A stretch of DNA of 64,000 nt from Bacteroidales bacterium (GCA_016744655.1 JADGDY010000004.1:1-64000); one strand, 5' to 3'; shown: positions 8,815-18,631, counted from the stretch's first letter. Translations and numbers: made by a program. The notes: generated from the sequence alone by a model not told the origin.

Positions 8815-9108
8815 TTACTCATCCACAAACTCGTCCCACTTGTTATCGAATTCTTCAATTAAAACAGTCTCAAAATCTTTAGTGCTCTCAAACTGAATTT
8901 CTGGATTGCACCACATTCCGAAGTCCTCCTCTTTTGGTGCTGCAATTTGCACTTGATGGTCTTTGCTAAACCCTAACTCACGAGTAGGAGAATTGTTTTC
9001 ATCTAACTCTAACCACCAGTAGTCTAATGAAATGATAAGGCGGTCTTTGATGGTGGTGGGTTCTTCGTAATTAATGAGTTTGTTATCGTATTTGATGATG
9101 GTCTTCAT
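8815..9108 (-). CDS. Hypothetical acidic protein
   Basis: 97 aa, acidic (many Asp/Glu, ending WDEFVDE) and rich in Trp, with no signal peptide, membrane segment or recognised domain. A perfect TAnnTTTG element (minus strand, 9137-9144) lies 29 bp upstream of the ATG, which supports a real transcript. It looks like a small cytoplasmic single-domain protein. There is no evident operon with the phosphoesterase gene upstream (70-bp gap, own promoter). Function unknown. Confidence 0.6.
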   Translation of the reverse strand: MKTIIKYDNKLINYEEPTTIKDRLIISLDYWWLELDENNSPTRELGFSKDHQVQIAAPKEEDFGMWCNPEIQFESTKDFETVLIEEFDNKWDEFVDE

Positions 9109-9136
9109 GATGTTTAATTATTGCTTTTAATATGGT

Positions 9137-9144
9137 CAAAAATA
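9137..9144 (-). promoter_or_regulatory. Promoter -7 element for hypothetical gene
   Basis: The minus strand reads TATTTTTG, matching TAnnTTTG, 29 bp upstream of the ATG at 9108. Confidence 0.45.
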
Positions 9145-9178
9145 CACTTTTTCGAGCTTGAAAATTGATGATATTTTT

Positions 9179-10174
9179 CTATTGTGTTTTCTTTTCTGTC
9201 CTCAATCCAGCAATCTGATAATTCATAGAAGCAGGAATAATCTCATCCAAAAACTTCACCTTTAAAAAAGAGATATGAGCTGGGTTTTTCATTTTAAAAC
9301 GGAGGAGGCTATCTTTTGGGAGATGCTCTATTTGTTCTAAGATTTCAGCTTTTAAGGTTGTTGCGGTGTAGAGGTCTTTTTGAAGCGTCACATCTATCAT
9401 TGGCCGAGTTTCTAGCTTGATAAAGCGATAGGAAATTTCTTGGTTTTCATCAATGTTGATTTCATAGAATCCCTTGTCTTCATCTTTCTCGGCAAAGGCA
9501 GTTCTTTCTATAGAGCCAGGATAGATAATGGGAGTTTGACAAGCCGAATAGAGCATTTGAGAGCGGTGAATGTGGCCAGATAAAAACAAGTCATAATTGG
9601 AAGGAAGTGCCGAAATGGGAATCACATCTTTACCTCCTCTAAAAGTATAATCCGAAGGTCCACATTTAGACCCTTCTATGGATTGATGCATACACAGAAT
9701 CTTAATGCTTTCGGCTCTTAAGCTAGGCTGGATTTGCTCCACTATTTCAGGAAACTTGCCTTTAACGTCTTTTCTCACACAAGGGAATCCCGCAATATCA
9801 AAATCAACACCCTTAAAACTAAATTGAAAAACTAGTGGCTGGCTGTAATAATAGATATTAGGGTGCTGCATAAAAAGCGAAACGGGCAAACGAGAACTTT
9901 CATGATTTCCGGGGACTATCACTATGGGAATTCCAGTTTCTGCAAAATTGAAAATGCGCTCGTAAACCATATCAATTATGGCATTTGGCACTAAGGTTCT
10001 AAAAAACAGATCGCCTCCATGAATTACCAAATCGGCTCGTTCTTCTCGTGCATACTCTAACACTTTATCGAAGTTGTTAAAGAAATCAACACCCCTCCTC
10101 CGCTTTTCTTTTTTTGGTCGTAGTGGATAATCAAAACCCAAATGGGTATCGGAGAGGAAGATGATTTTGGGCAT
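9179..10174 (-). CDS. SbcD/Mre11-like metallophosphoesterase
   Basis: 331 aa. It carries the calcineurin-like phosphoesterase motifs in order: SDTHLG at residues 7-12, HGGDLFF (about 51-57), PGNHESS (about 92-98), a histidine in CMHQS (about 162), and SGHIHRSQ (about 199). These are the two-metal ligands of the Mre11/SbcD nuclease family. Its length is near that of short SbcD-like proteins, and the C-terminal part fits a capping domain. No SbcC/Rad50 ATPase gene is adjacent, so a stand-alone DNA nuclease or another phosphodiesterase activity is possible. A TAACTTTG promoter element lies just 5 bp before the ATG, implying a leaderless message. Confidence 0.8.
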   Translation of the reverse strand: MPKIIFLSDTHLGFDYPLRPKKEKRRRGVDFFNNFDKVLEYAREERADLVIHGGDLFFRTLVPNAIIDMVYERIFNFAETGIPIVIVPGNHESSRLPVSLFMQHPNIYYYSQPLVFQFSFKGVDFDIAGFPCVRKDVKGKFPEIVEQIQPSLRAESIKILCMHQSIEGSKCGPSDYTFRGGKDVIPISALPSNYDLFLSGHIHRSQMLYSACQTPIIYPGSIERTAFAEKDEDKGFYEINIDENQEISYRFIKLETRPMIDVTLQKDLYTATTLKAEILEQIEHLPKDSLLRFKMKNPAHISFLKVKFLDEIIPASMNYQIAGLRTEKKTQ

Positions 10175-10178
10175 GCTG

Positions 10179-10186
10179 CAAAGTTA
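10179..10186 (-). promoter_or_regulatory. Promoter -7 element abutting a start codon
   Basis: The minus strand reads TAACTTTG, a perfect TAnnTTTG match, 5 bp upstream of the ATG at 10174. It is the second case in this window of an element placed almost on the start codon. Confidence 0.4.
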
Positions 10187-10297
10187 ATTTTTAAATCTCA
10201 CACTATTCTATAATGTTTGGAACCCAAACAAAACCCTCCTCTAAATCGCCATAAAAGATGACATGATGCTGCTTGGCAAATAATGTTTAAAATTAAT

Positions 10298-11200
10298 TTA
10301 CTTTAGGAAATTTATGGCCATATTGAAAAAGAATTTTTCTTTTGAACTTGGTTCCATGTATAATTGGTCATCATCATTATAAACTTCATGCATATTCATC
10401 AACACAGTACCTAAACTTAGTTTAAGATAAATGTCTCTATATAACTTAGTCTGAAATTTAGGACCCAGTAAAATTCTAGAATAACTCACTTTATCTATTT
10501 GTTTGTTATGGGTTTGGGTATCTGTGTAATTATATAAATTACCAAATATTGATGCAGATAGTCCAATTTTAGAATTACCAAAATGGTAGTATCCAGATAA
10601 GAAACCTGGAAAGGCATTTATACTAGACCAATTTCTTTTTTTATAGTTGAAGACAAAAACAGGAACTAGTAATTCCCGACCAAACCGAGTATTAAATGAA
10701 AGTCCAAAACCATATTCCATATATTCATTATGCCTTTTGTTAATCATTAAAGTAGATTGTAAAACAAAATCTTCTGTACTCAGTTTGCTTTTTAAATCTG
10801 AGGCAAGTGTTGGTGTAATAAAACCGATTAATTGCCATCTGTTTTTTAAAACTTGTATGATTCCAATTTTATAAGCCAATGAATAAAGGCCTTTATCGAA
10901 GGACTGATGAGTTTGACTATCTAATGAAAACCGAAAAGTAGAGAAATCTACTCCGTTGAATAGGTAGGTTTTTTTCTCTTTTAATTTTACTACAAAATTT
11001 AGAAACAGTTGATATTCAGCCATGGAAATATCATTACTTACAGTAGTGTTTTTTAATTGAATTTTAGCGTATTGTACGGTACTCATCCCCATAACAGGGA
11101 ATTTTACCAGAGGCTTATAACTAATACTATCATTCTCACCAGTGGCAAAAAGAATAGAAGGGATTAATAAAATAAAAAGACTGATAATTAGAGATTTCAT
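10298..11200 (-). CDS. Predicted outer-membrane barrel-like protein of unknown function
   Basis: 300 aa. The signal peptide MKSLIISLFILLIPSILFA is followed by alternating hydrophobic/polar strands with many Tyr and Phe and a terminal strand ending FFFNMAINFLK, a pattern usual for beta-barrel outer-membrane proteins. No named family was recognised. It starts 25 bp after the LytTR regulator gene on the same strand and may be the last gene of the efflux operon. A decayed copy of its 3' end occurs at 39982-40059. Confidence 0.6.
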   Translation of the reverse strand: MKSLIISLFILLIPSILFATGENDSISYKPLVKFPVMGMSTVQYAKIQLKNTTVSNDISMAEYQLFLNFVVKLKEKKTYLFNGVDFSTFRFSLDSQTHQSFDKGLYSLAYKIGIIQVLKNRWQLIGFITPTLASDLKSKLSTEDFVLQSTLMINKRHNEYMEYGFGLSFNTRFGRELLVPVFVFNYKKRNWSSINAFPGFLSGYYHFGNSKIGLSASIFGNLYNYTDTQTHNKQIDKVSYSRILLGPKFQTKLYRDIYLKLSLGTVLMNMHEVYNDDDQLYMEPSSKEKFFFNMAINFLK

Positions 11201-11225
11201 ATCCTTTTGAGGAGGCTAATTAAAA

Positions 11226-11996
11226 TTACTCATCCATCCAGTTTTTAAAATCGGTAGCTTTTAAACGGCTAATGGTAATTTTAGTATCGAAATGTGGGTT
11301 GAGTGAGACCACAAGTTTACCACCAAAATAGGGTTCTATCTTATCAATGGCATCAATGTGAACAATATGGCTTCTTTTGGCCCTGAAAAAGTTTTTAGGA
11401 TTTAGTTGCTCCTCAATTTTTTCAATGGTATGATTGATGATATGTTCTTGTTTGTCAAAAGTAACTGCAAAGGTTACTCTGTTTTCTGAATAGAAATAGG
11501 CAATATCTTTCACATATAATTTGGTGTAAGAAACGGCTCCAGCTACCAAAAACCTATCGCGATATTCTTTGGTTTTACTTTGAATGGCATTGAGAATTTG
11601 ATGATAATCTGGTTTCTCTTCCTCCAAATAGGATACATACCTATCAAACTTTTCGATGGCAACTTCAAGCAGTGATTCTTTAATGGGTTTCAATAAATAA
11701 TCGACGCTATTTACCGAAAATGCTTGAATAGCATATTGGTCATAGGCCGTGGTGAATATGATACCACTCTCAATGGTTGTTTTTTCGAAAATGGAAAAAC
11801 TTACCCCGTCAGTCAATTGAATATCCATAAAAACCAATTCGGGCGAAGGATTAGACTCAAACCATTTAACGGATTCACTCACACTCTCTAATACAGCAAG
11901 GATATTCCACTTAGGGCGAAGTTTTTTTATCATCCCTACTAATAGTTTCGCATTGAACTCCTCATCCTCTATAATTACACAATTAATTACATCCAT
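11226..11996 (-). CDS. LytTR-family response regulator
   Basis: 256 aa. An N-terminal receiver domain has the acidic pair Glu10/Asp11, the phospho-acceptor Asp58 in VFMDIQ, and a Lys in LLKPIKE (about residue 108). A C-terminal LytTR DNA-binding domain (about 145-250) contains FYSENRVT, RAKRSHIVH and KITISRLKATDFKNW. It follows the sensor kinase gene by 19 bp and is almost certainly its partner. Since both are the distal genes of the RND efflux operon, autoregulation of the pump is likely but inferred. Confidence 0.9.
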   Translation of the reverse strand: MDVINCVIIEDEEFNAKLLVGMIKKLRPKWNILAVLESVSESVKWFESNPSPELVFMDIQLTDGVSFSIFEKTTIESGIIFTTAYDQYAIQAFSVNSVDYLLKPIKESLLEVAIEKFDRYVSYLEEEKPDYHQILNAIQSKTKEYRDRFLVAGAVSYTKLYVKDIAYFYSENRVTFAVTFDKQEHIINHTIEKIEEQLNPKNFFRAKRSHIVHIDAIDKIEPYFGGKLVVSLNPHFDTKITISRLKATDFKNWMDE

Positions 11997-12015
11997 AGTC
12001 TATTATTTTTTCTGA

Positions 12016-13107
12016 TTATAAAAGTGGGATATTTACTCTGAAAGTATCATTATCTTCAAAAATAATGATTTCTCTTTCAGTAAGCATTTTATAGCGTTTC
12101 TTTAAATTACTTAAGCCAGTATTTGTAGAGTAGGAAGTTTCTTTTTTCTGATTATTATTCTCAACCACCAAGTAATTGGCTTTGACAAAGACATTAATAT
12201 TCAAGGGTTTATCTTTGCTGGTAATATTGTGTTTAATGGCGTTTTCAATGAGCAATTGTAAGGTTAAAGGAGCTATTTCAAAATCATTAAACGAATTTCT
12301 AATTTCGATATTTGTGACCAATCCATTGCCTAAACGAACTTTATGCAGTTTGATATAAGCTTCAATAAACTCCAACTCTTCAGCAATTCTAATCACCATT
12401 TTATCTTTACTTTGTAGTACATATCGGTAAACATCTGTAAAGTTCTCAGTGAAATTTACTGCACGGTCTTGGTCGTAAATAATTAAAGATTTTAGGGCGC
12501 TCAAATTATTGAAAAGAAAGTGAGGGTTGAGCTGGTCTTGCAAGGAATTATAATCCATTTTTAGTTTATCTTGCTTTAATCTATCCATTTCTTTCTGACT
12601 GAATATCCATTTTTCGGTAAATCGCATGATTAATAGAGAACTAGAAAACATAGAAACAAAGACCAAACCTATGGCCAAACCTAAATAAAAATTCGGTTTA
12701 GGTATACCAGGTTCATATACCATATGGCTTTTCGCAAAAACAAACATCAATACTAAAAGACCAATACCAACAAGAATATGAACTAATAGCCTTAGCCTGA
12801 TTTTTTTAGGAATGGGAAAGAATTTCTCCAACAATAAATCAATAAGAATCTGGAGTTCACTTAACACAGCAAAGTAAGTGAATACTCTAAAATAATCATA
12901 AATGCGAACAGGTTTAATGGGGGTGAAATCATTTATTGCTATCATGAGTTGAATAAACAAAAATGAAATCAACATATGCACACCCATTCTAAGTAATATG
13001 GACATAGGGGTATAATTGGGTAAGCGAGTTTTGAAACCACAGTCTTTTTTATGCTTGCTTAGAATATCATTCATTTTTCCTGTATTAAACATCCTTTCCC
13101 TCCTCAT
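12016..13107 (-). CDS. LytS/YehU-type sensor histidine kinase
   Basis: 363 aa. Four predicted membrane segments (about 30-165) are followed by a coiled linker and a His_kinase domain with the LytS-type phospho-acceptor motif QLNPHFLFNNL, then an HATPase part with LLIENAIKHN and a degraded glycine-rich end (NTGLSNLKKRY). It has no periplasmic sensing domain, so it may sense membrane state. The ATG at 13107 abuts the TolC stop codon. An AGGAGG inside the first codons precedes a second ATG (Met6, at 13092), which could be the true start. It forms an operon with the cognate LytTR regulator. Confidence 0.88.
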   Translation of the reverse strand: MRRERMFNTGKMNDILSKHKKDCGFKTRLPNYTPMSILLRMGVHMLISFLFIQLMIAINDFTPIKPVRIYDYFRVFTYFAVLSELQILIDLLLEKFFPIPKKIRLRLLVHILVGIGLLVLMFVFAKSHMVYEPGIPKPNFYLGLAIGLVFVSMFSSSLLIMRFTEKWIFSQKEMDRLKQDKLKMDYNSLQDQLNPHFLFNNLSALKSLIIYDQDRAVNFTENFTDVYRYVLQSKDKMVIRIAEELEFIEAYIKLHKVRLGNGLVTNIEIRNSFNDFEIAPLTLQLLIENAIKHNITSKDKPLNINVFVKANYLVVENNNQKKETSYSTNTGLSNLKKRYKMLTEREIIIFEDNDTFRVNIPLL

Positions 13108-14484
13108 TTATTCAGGAATTATAGAACCTATAACTCTTTGCCAAGTAGTTTCCAATACTTTAAATTGAGCAAGGGCTTGAATATGTTGTGATTTAGCTTT
13201 CTGCCAATCTGCTTGCGAATTTAATAAATCTGTGGTTGTATTTAAACCCACTTCAAAACTTGCTCTGGTTTCTTCGAGGCTTTCTTCTGCTTCAGCAATA
13301 TTTTTTTCAGCAATGATAATTGCTTCGAAGGCTTCCTCCACTTTCACCTGAGCTTGTAAAACCTCTAATTTAATTAAATCAGTGGTATGGCTCAATTCTG
13401 TTTCCGCTTGATAAATTCTTATTTGCGCTGCCTTTTGCTTATGAAAACCTTGTCCCCACTGAAATAATGGAATACTCAATTGCGCTGCTATCATTGGGCT
13501 AAAACTCAAGTCTTCCTTAAAATCACTTACATAAGTTCCTGTATATTGCGCACTAACACCCAATTGCGGAAGATAATCTGATAAAGCAATCTTCTTGTTC
13601 AGCTCTGATAGCTCCACCTGCTCATTTAATACCTTTAACTCATTTCTGTTTTCAATAGCTTGGCCTATACCATTTGTAAGACTGAAAAGCTGAGTATCTA
13701 GTTTTCCATACTCAATTACAATATCCTCCCCTAAAGGTCGGCCAATGATCTGTTTCAGATACATTTTTGAAATCTTAAGACCATTTTTTGCGATTAACAA
13801 CTGTAGTTCGGCTTCGTTTTTCTGTACACTTACCTTCAACCTTTCGCTGGCAGGCTGTAAACCTACTTCATACATGTCGTTCATTTGCTCCTCAAGTTCA
13901 GTAAGCATTTCTATATAGTTTTCTGCAACTTCTATATTGGCTTCTACCATGGCTACATTCCAAAATGCTTGATCAGTAAGCTCTATCAATTCACTATACT
14001 TTAATTGATAAGCATAATCAGAGATATTAATAGCAGATTTGGCTTGATCATTAGTATATCTAATTTTCCCACCGGCATAAATGGGTTGCACCAAGGATAA
14101 TCCTCCATAAACAATGGAGGTATTATCTAGATTCATAGAAATCCCAGGTGAGTAAACATTACTTTCTCCAGTAAATATTCCATTAGCCGCATCAGTTGCA
14201 TTATCAGCAGTTGGAAGAAAACCACCAGGCATACTAATATCATCCATTTGCATCAAATGCATCAAATTAACATCTGCACTTAAAGCTGGTAAGAATGCTG
14301 TTTTTGCAATTTCTAGGTTTTCTCTTGCTTCGTCTTGTTGCAAAGCGGCTTTTTTAAGTTCTTTATTATAAACAAATGCATCTTGCCTACATTGCTCTAG
14401 ACTTAGGCTTTGTTGTGCCGATAGATTTTGCAAGGAAAAAACAAAGACCCCTAGGGCTATTATGTATTTTATCGTTGATCTCAT
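13108..14484 (-). CDS. TolC-family outer-membrane efflux channel
   Basis: 458 aa. A signal peptide (ending LSAQQ, about residue 24) is followed by the alpha-helical/beta-barrel OEP repeat structure: a SLEQCRQDAFVYNKELK start, long coiled helices, and the second-half repeat ending in the TTDLLNSQADWQKAKSQ motif typical of TolC-like proteins. It would form the outer-membrane exit duct for the RND pump encoded 5 bp upstream. The adjoining stop and start codons with the kinase gene indicate one transcript. Confidence 0.9.
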   Translation of the reverse strand: MRSTIKYIIALGVFVFSLQNLSAQQSLSLEQCRQDAFVYNKELKKAALQQDEARENLEIAKTAFLPALSADVNLMHLMQMDDISMPGGFLPTADNATDAANGIFTGESNVYSPGISMNLDNTSIVYGGLSLVQPIYAGGKIRYTNDQAKSAINISDYAYQLKYSELIELTDQAFWNVAMVEANIEVAENYIEMLTELEEQMNDMYEVGLQPASERLKVSVQKNEAELQLLIAKNGLKISKMYLKQIIGRPLGEDIVIEYGKLDTQLFSLTNGIGQAIENRNELKVLNEQVELSELNKKIALSDYLPQLGVSAQYTGTYVSDFKEDLSFSPMIAAQLSIPLFQWGQGFHKQKAAQIRIYQAETELSHTTDLIKLEVLQAQVKVEEAFEAIIIAEKNIAEAEESLEETRASFEVGLNTTTDLLNSQADWQKAKSQHIQALAQFKVLETTWQRVIGSIIPE

Positions 14485-14489
14485 TTTTA

Positions 14490-17400
14490 TTATTGTTTAA
14501 TCGTAATTTTGAAAAATAAAGCGTATAAAACGGGTACTACTAATAGTGTAACCACTGCTCCAACAAAAAGTCCAAACATAATAGTGATAGCCATTCCTTT
14601 AAACATAGGGTCTATTATTAGAGGTAGCATTCCTAAAATGGTGGTTAAAGAAGCCATCATTACAGGTCGTAGCCTTGAAACAGCAGCATCTTGAGTAGCT
14701 AAAAAATGTGTTTTACCATTTTTTATTCCGTAGTTAATTTCATCCAGTAAGACGATGGCATTTTTAATCATCATACCAATGAGTCCTAATGTTCCAATAA
14801 TAGCAGTGAAACTAAAATTTTCTGAGGTGATATTAAAGCCAAGGGAAACACCAATAAAGGCAAACGGAACCACCATAAAGATGATGACAGTTTGTCTAAT
14901 ACTATTAAACATGGCTACAATAATGATTAGAATCAATCCCAAAGCGAGTGGAAGATAAGTCATCAGTGCTGAATTTGCCTCTGATGAATTTGCTGTTTCA
15001 CCATCCCAACGCATACTATATCCTTTAGGAAGTATGATGGACTCCATTTGAGCTTGAACTTTGGCTTGTGCTTTTGCTGGAGTAACTCCTGTCACAGTAT
15101 TGGCTTGTGCTTTTATGGCTCTTTTTCCATTGAATCGATGAACTCGTTCATCTTCCCAAACCAAAGAGATGGTATCTACAATTTGTCCGAGAGGTACACT
15201 CATTTGACTTTGTTGTCCCCAAACAGGAATGGAAGAAATAGCATTTATATTTTGAGCCAAATTGGTGTTGGTTTTTAATACAATTGGTATTTGCGTATCT
15301 CCTTCAAAATAAGATCCAATAGGCATTCCATTGGTAGTTACCAAAATTGAATTCGCTAAATCGCTTCTATTCAAGCCTAGCTTTTGTGCTTTTTCTACAG
15401 AGTATTTTGGTCTTAATTTTTTAGTTGGATTTTTCCAATTATCAGTGACCAGATTAAAAGAGGGTTCTTGCTTGAAAATTTGTTTAGCTTGCTCCGAAAG
15501 TTGGCGCAGTATGAGAGGGTCAGGGCCACTAAATTCCACTTCAATATTATATTCGGAAAATGCAGGGCCAATATTAATAACTTTAATAAGTGCTTTGGGA
15601 TAGTTTTTTTCCAAATAACGTTCCAATTCAGGCACTAATTCTTTTACTCTTTTATTCGTTTTGGTTTCAACAATTACTTCTCCATAATTTTGTCCTCCTG
15701 TAGAAATAAAGCGCATTAAGGTGTATCGAGCTGGAGGCCTACCGATTGAAGCAACAGCAAAATCAACTCCTTCTTGTTTAGAAATATAGTCTTGAATCTC
15801 CAGAATATCATTTTCAACTGCTTCAATATCGGTTCCTTGAGGCATATTGTATTCAATAATAAATTGGTTATAATCCATTTTACTCATAAACACTACATCA
15901 ACATATTTAAATGAATAGAATGCAGACAATAGTATGACAAAACTTATGCTAATAAATTTCCATTTGTTCTTGATAGACCAAGTAAGGATATTTTTAAATC
16001 TATTATAAAATTTGGTGTCATAAATATCTTTATTTTCATCTTTTGGTCTTTCTTTTCGATAAAAATGCCTTGCCATAAATGGTGTTTGAATCATTGCAAA
16101 AACCCAACTAAGGACAAGAGAAATGATTAAAACAGTAAATAGAGAACTTAGAAACTCTCCAGCTTCATTAGGTGACATAGCTAAAGGCATAAAAGCTAAA
16201 ATAGCAACGAAAGTAGCGCCTAGTAAAGGCATAGCAGTTCGTTTAGCTGTAGCTATAAAAGCTTTCTTTCGATCCACTCCTTTCTTTAAATCTACCAGAA
16301 TTCCATCAGCAACTACAATGGCGTTATCTACCAGCATTCCCATTGCTAAAATAATTGCTCCTAAGCTAATTCTGTGAAGAGGAAGGTCAATAGCCAACAT
16401 CACTATTAAAGTTCCTAGAATAGTAAAAACCAATCCGCTGGAAATTAACAAACCAGAACGATAGCCCATACTAAAGAGTAATACTAGAATAACAATACCT
16501 ACGGACATCAATAAGTTGAGCATGAAATTATCTACTGCATCGGAAACTCTATCTGGCTGGTAATAAATTTCATTGATTTCTAATCCTGCAGGAAGCTCTC
16601 TTTTAAGAATATCCAATCTCTCAGTAATCTTTTCTCCAAGTTTCACCACATTAATTCCACTTTCGTTTGAGAGACCAAGGGCTACGGCTTGTTTCCCATT
16701 ATAATAAAGGGCTTCACGTTTGGGTTCTAAAACAGATGTCTTAATTTCAGCAATATCACTTAATTTAAAATTCCCTCCTCCTGGAACTTGAATTAAAAGA
16801 TCTTCAACTTCTTCAATGGAATTGATTTTGTTACCAACACCTATGCGAATAGATTCTACGCCAAAAGTGATGCTTCCAGGGTTCACAATCTGACTCTGGT
16901 TTTGCATGGCTGCAGCAATAAACATAGGATTGATATTGAGACTGGCTAATTTCTCAGGTGAAATAATGATATCGACAGCTTCTGTTTGGGTACCGAAAAC
17001 TTGGGAGCGTTTTACACCATTAATTTCAAGTAATTCCTTTTCAATATACTCCGTATACTCTGTAAGTTCAGAGATTGAGAATCCTTCGGCGGAAATGGCA
17101 TAAAGCATACCATATACATCGGCAAAATCATCATTAACTATAGGTTCCCAAGCACCATCTGGAAGGCTTGATTTTACATCACCTACTTTTCTTCTTAGAT
17201 GATCCCAAAGCTGTGGAAGGTCTGGAGTTTTAACAGTTGGTTTTATATGAATAGTGATCTTAGATAAACCAGGTTCAGAAACAGATTCGATTTCTTTTAC
17301 ATTTTCTAGCTTTTGTATGGCTTTTTCTAGTACATCCGTCACTTCTAGTTCTACCTCATGGGCTGTAGCTCCTGGATAAACAGTAATAACCATAGCCGAT

Positions 17401-17522
17401 TTTATTGGGATATCTGCATCCTCCAGTTTACCAATTTTTATATAGGAAAAGATTCCTCCTAAAATAACAGCAATTAAAAATACAGTGATGAGCGCTTTTT
17501 TGCTCAGCAGTTTTTCTAGCAT
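14490..17522 (-). CDS. RND-family efflux transporter permease
   Basis: 1010 aa, full length for the AcrB/MexB-like superfamily. It has a first membrane helix at about 10-28, large periplasmic loops, and two groups of membrane helices (about 330-490 and 845-1005). The helix-4 region reads GMLVDNAIVVADGI, which carries the Asp of the proton relay. The sequence resembles the HAE1/CzcA-like Bacteroidota branch (PGATAHEVE, GTDIEAVE) rather than heavy-metal pumps; the substrate is unknown. The ATG overlaps the adaptor stop codon (TAATG), so translation is coupled. It is the core of the tripartite pump with the adaptor and TolC proteins. Confidence 0.92.
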   Translation of the reverse strand: MLEKLLSKKALITVFLIAVILGGIFSYIKIGKLEDADIPIKSAMVITVYPGATAHEVELEVTDVLEKAIQKLENVKEIESVSEPGLSKITIHIKPTVKTPDLPQLWDHLRRKVGDVKSSLPDGAWEPIVNDDFADVYGMLYAISAEGFSISELTEYTEYIEKELLEINGVKRSQVFGTQTEAVDIIISPEKLASLNINPMFIAAAMQNQSQIVNPGSITFGVESIRIGVGNKINSIEEVEDLLIQVPGGGNFKLSDIAEIKTSVLEPKREALYYNGKQAVALGLSNESGINVVKLGEKITERLDILKRELPAGLEINEIYYQPDRVSDAVDNFMLNLLMSVGIVILVLLFSMGYRSGLLISSGLVFTILGTLIVMLAIDLPLHRISLGAIILAMGMLVDNAIVVADGILVDLKKGVDRKKAFIATAKRTAMPLLGATFVAILAFMPLAMSPNEAGEFLSSLFTVLIISLVLSWVFAMIQTPFMARHFYRKERPKDENKDIYDTKFYNRFKNILTWSIKNKWKFISISFVILLSAFYSFKYVDVVFMSKMDYNQFIIEYNMPQGTDIEAVENDILEIQDYISKQEGVDFAVASIGRPPARYTLMRFISTGGQNYGEVIVETKTNKRVKELVPELERYLEKNYPKALIKVINIGPAFSEYNIEVEFSGPDPLILRQLSEQAKQIFKQEPSFNLVTDNWKNPTKKLRPKYSVEKAQKLGLNRSDLANSILVTTNGMPIGSYFEGDTQIPIVLKTNTNLAQNINAISSIPVWGQQSQMSVPLGQIVDTISLVWEDERVHRFNGKRAIKAQANTVTGVTPAKAQAKVQAQMESIILPKGYSMRWDGETANSSEANSALMTYLPLALGLILIIIVAMFNSIRQTVIIFMVVPFAFIGVSLGFNITSENFSFTAIIGTLGLIGMMIKNAIVLLDEINYGIKNGKTHFLATQDAAVSRLRPVMMASLTTILGMLPLIIDPMFKGMAITIMFGLFVGAVVTLLVVPVLYALFFKITIKQ

Positions 17523-18595
17523 TATAATAATCCTCCAATATTTGTTTTAGTGCTTTTCTTGATGGATTCAACTTTTTCTCCATTACTTAAATAGCTCACT
17601 CCGGTGGTCACTATGGAATCTCCTTTTGTTAAACCATCGAGAACAATCATCAAGGTTTCAGAATAATATCCTTGTACCTTAATTTCTTTCTGTTTAATGG
17701 TTTGATTGGAATGATTATAAATCCATACGCAGGTTTTTCCATCTTTGTAAAACAAAGACGAGGAGGGTATGGTTAAGGCTTGTTGCTCATTCTGAAAATT
17801 AATGTTTACTTCGGCAGTCATGCCAGGAGATACGAGTATATCTTCGCTATTTTCAAAGATATATTTCACTTCATACATTCCATTTTTCTGTGTTTTTTCC
17901 CCTATACTAAACAACTGAATCGGCATCTTCACAATTCCTGCATTTGCCACATCGAGGAGGGCACTGTTACTGGTTCTAAGTCTTGAAATTTGATTCTCAG
18001 GGACAGATACCACCACTTCTAGTTCAGATAAATCGAGAAGGGAGATGATAGGTTGACCAGCACCTGTAGTTTGATGGTTCTCTATGAATTTTTCGAACAC
18101 ATATCCTGAATAAGGCGCAATTAACTTGGTATCCTTTAATTGATTTTTAGCATTGTTATAAGCTATTTCGGCCATTTGAAAACCCGACTTTATCTTTTCA
18201 TAAGAATTAGCAGGAATTTTATCATTATCAAATAGCTGTTGGTACCTAGCATATTCTCCTTTGATTTGCTCATACTGGGCTTCTGTAGATTTCAGCTGCA
18301 ATTTATAGTCCCTAGGGTCTATTTCAGCTATCACATTACCTTTTTGTACATAATCACCAGTTTCTACATTAAGCTTCACAATAGGTCCACCTACTCTAAA
18401 AGAAAGGCTAGTAATTTTTTTTTCTTTCACATAGCCATTAAAGTTAATCTTCTCGTGATCTGCAGAGCTATTTACTTCTGCTATTTTCACATACTTCACT
18501 TTTTCTTTAAGTTCCTGGTTTTCATTTTTGCATGAGGATACCATCAAAGTGATGCCCATGATAAATAGGATAAATAATGTGCCTTGTTTCTTCAT
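17522..18595 (-). CDS. RND efflux periplasmic adaptor lipoprotein
   Basis: 357 aa. The lipoprotein signal has a lipobox LMVSSC (Cys about 22). The membrane-fusion-protein layout is present: a barrel-sandwich half VKLNVETGDYVQKGNVIAEID, a coiled hairpin of about 40 residues on each side, the second lipoyl half LIAPYSGYVFEKFIENHQ, and a C-terminal beta domain. It is first in the efflux operon and links the RND pump to TolC. A TATTTTTG promoter element lies 37 bp upstream of the ATG. Confidence 0.9.
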   Translation of the reverse strand: MKKQGTLFILFIMGITLMVSSCKNENQELKEKVKYVKIAEVNSSADHEKINFNGYVKEKKITSLSFRVGGPIVKLNVETGDYVQKGNVIAEIDPRDYKLQLKSTEAQYEQIKGEYARYQQLFDNDKIPANSYEKIKSGFQMAEIAYNNAKNQLKDTKLIAPYSGYVFEKFIENHQTTGAGQPIISLLDLSELEVVVSVPENQISRLRTSNSALLDVANAGIVKMPIQLFSIGEKTQKNGMYEVKYIFENSEDILVSPGMTAEVNINFQNEQQALTIPSSSLFYKDGKTCVWIYNHSNQTIKQKEIKVQGYYSETLMIVLDGLTKGDSIVTTGVSYLSNGEKVESIKKSTKTNIGGLL

Positions 18596-18631
18596 TGGAT
18601 ATTTTTGCTAGGTTTAAAATCTATTTTGCTG

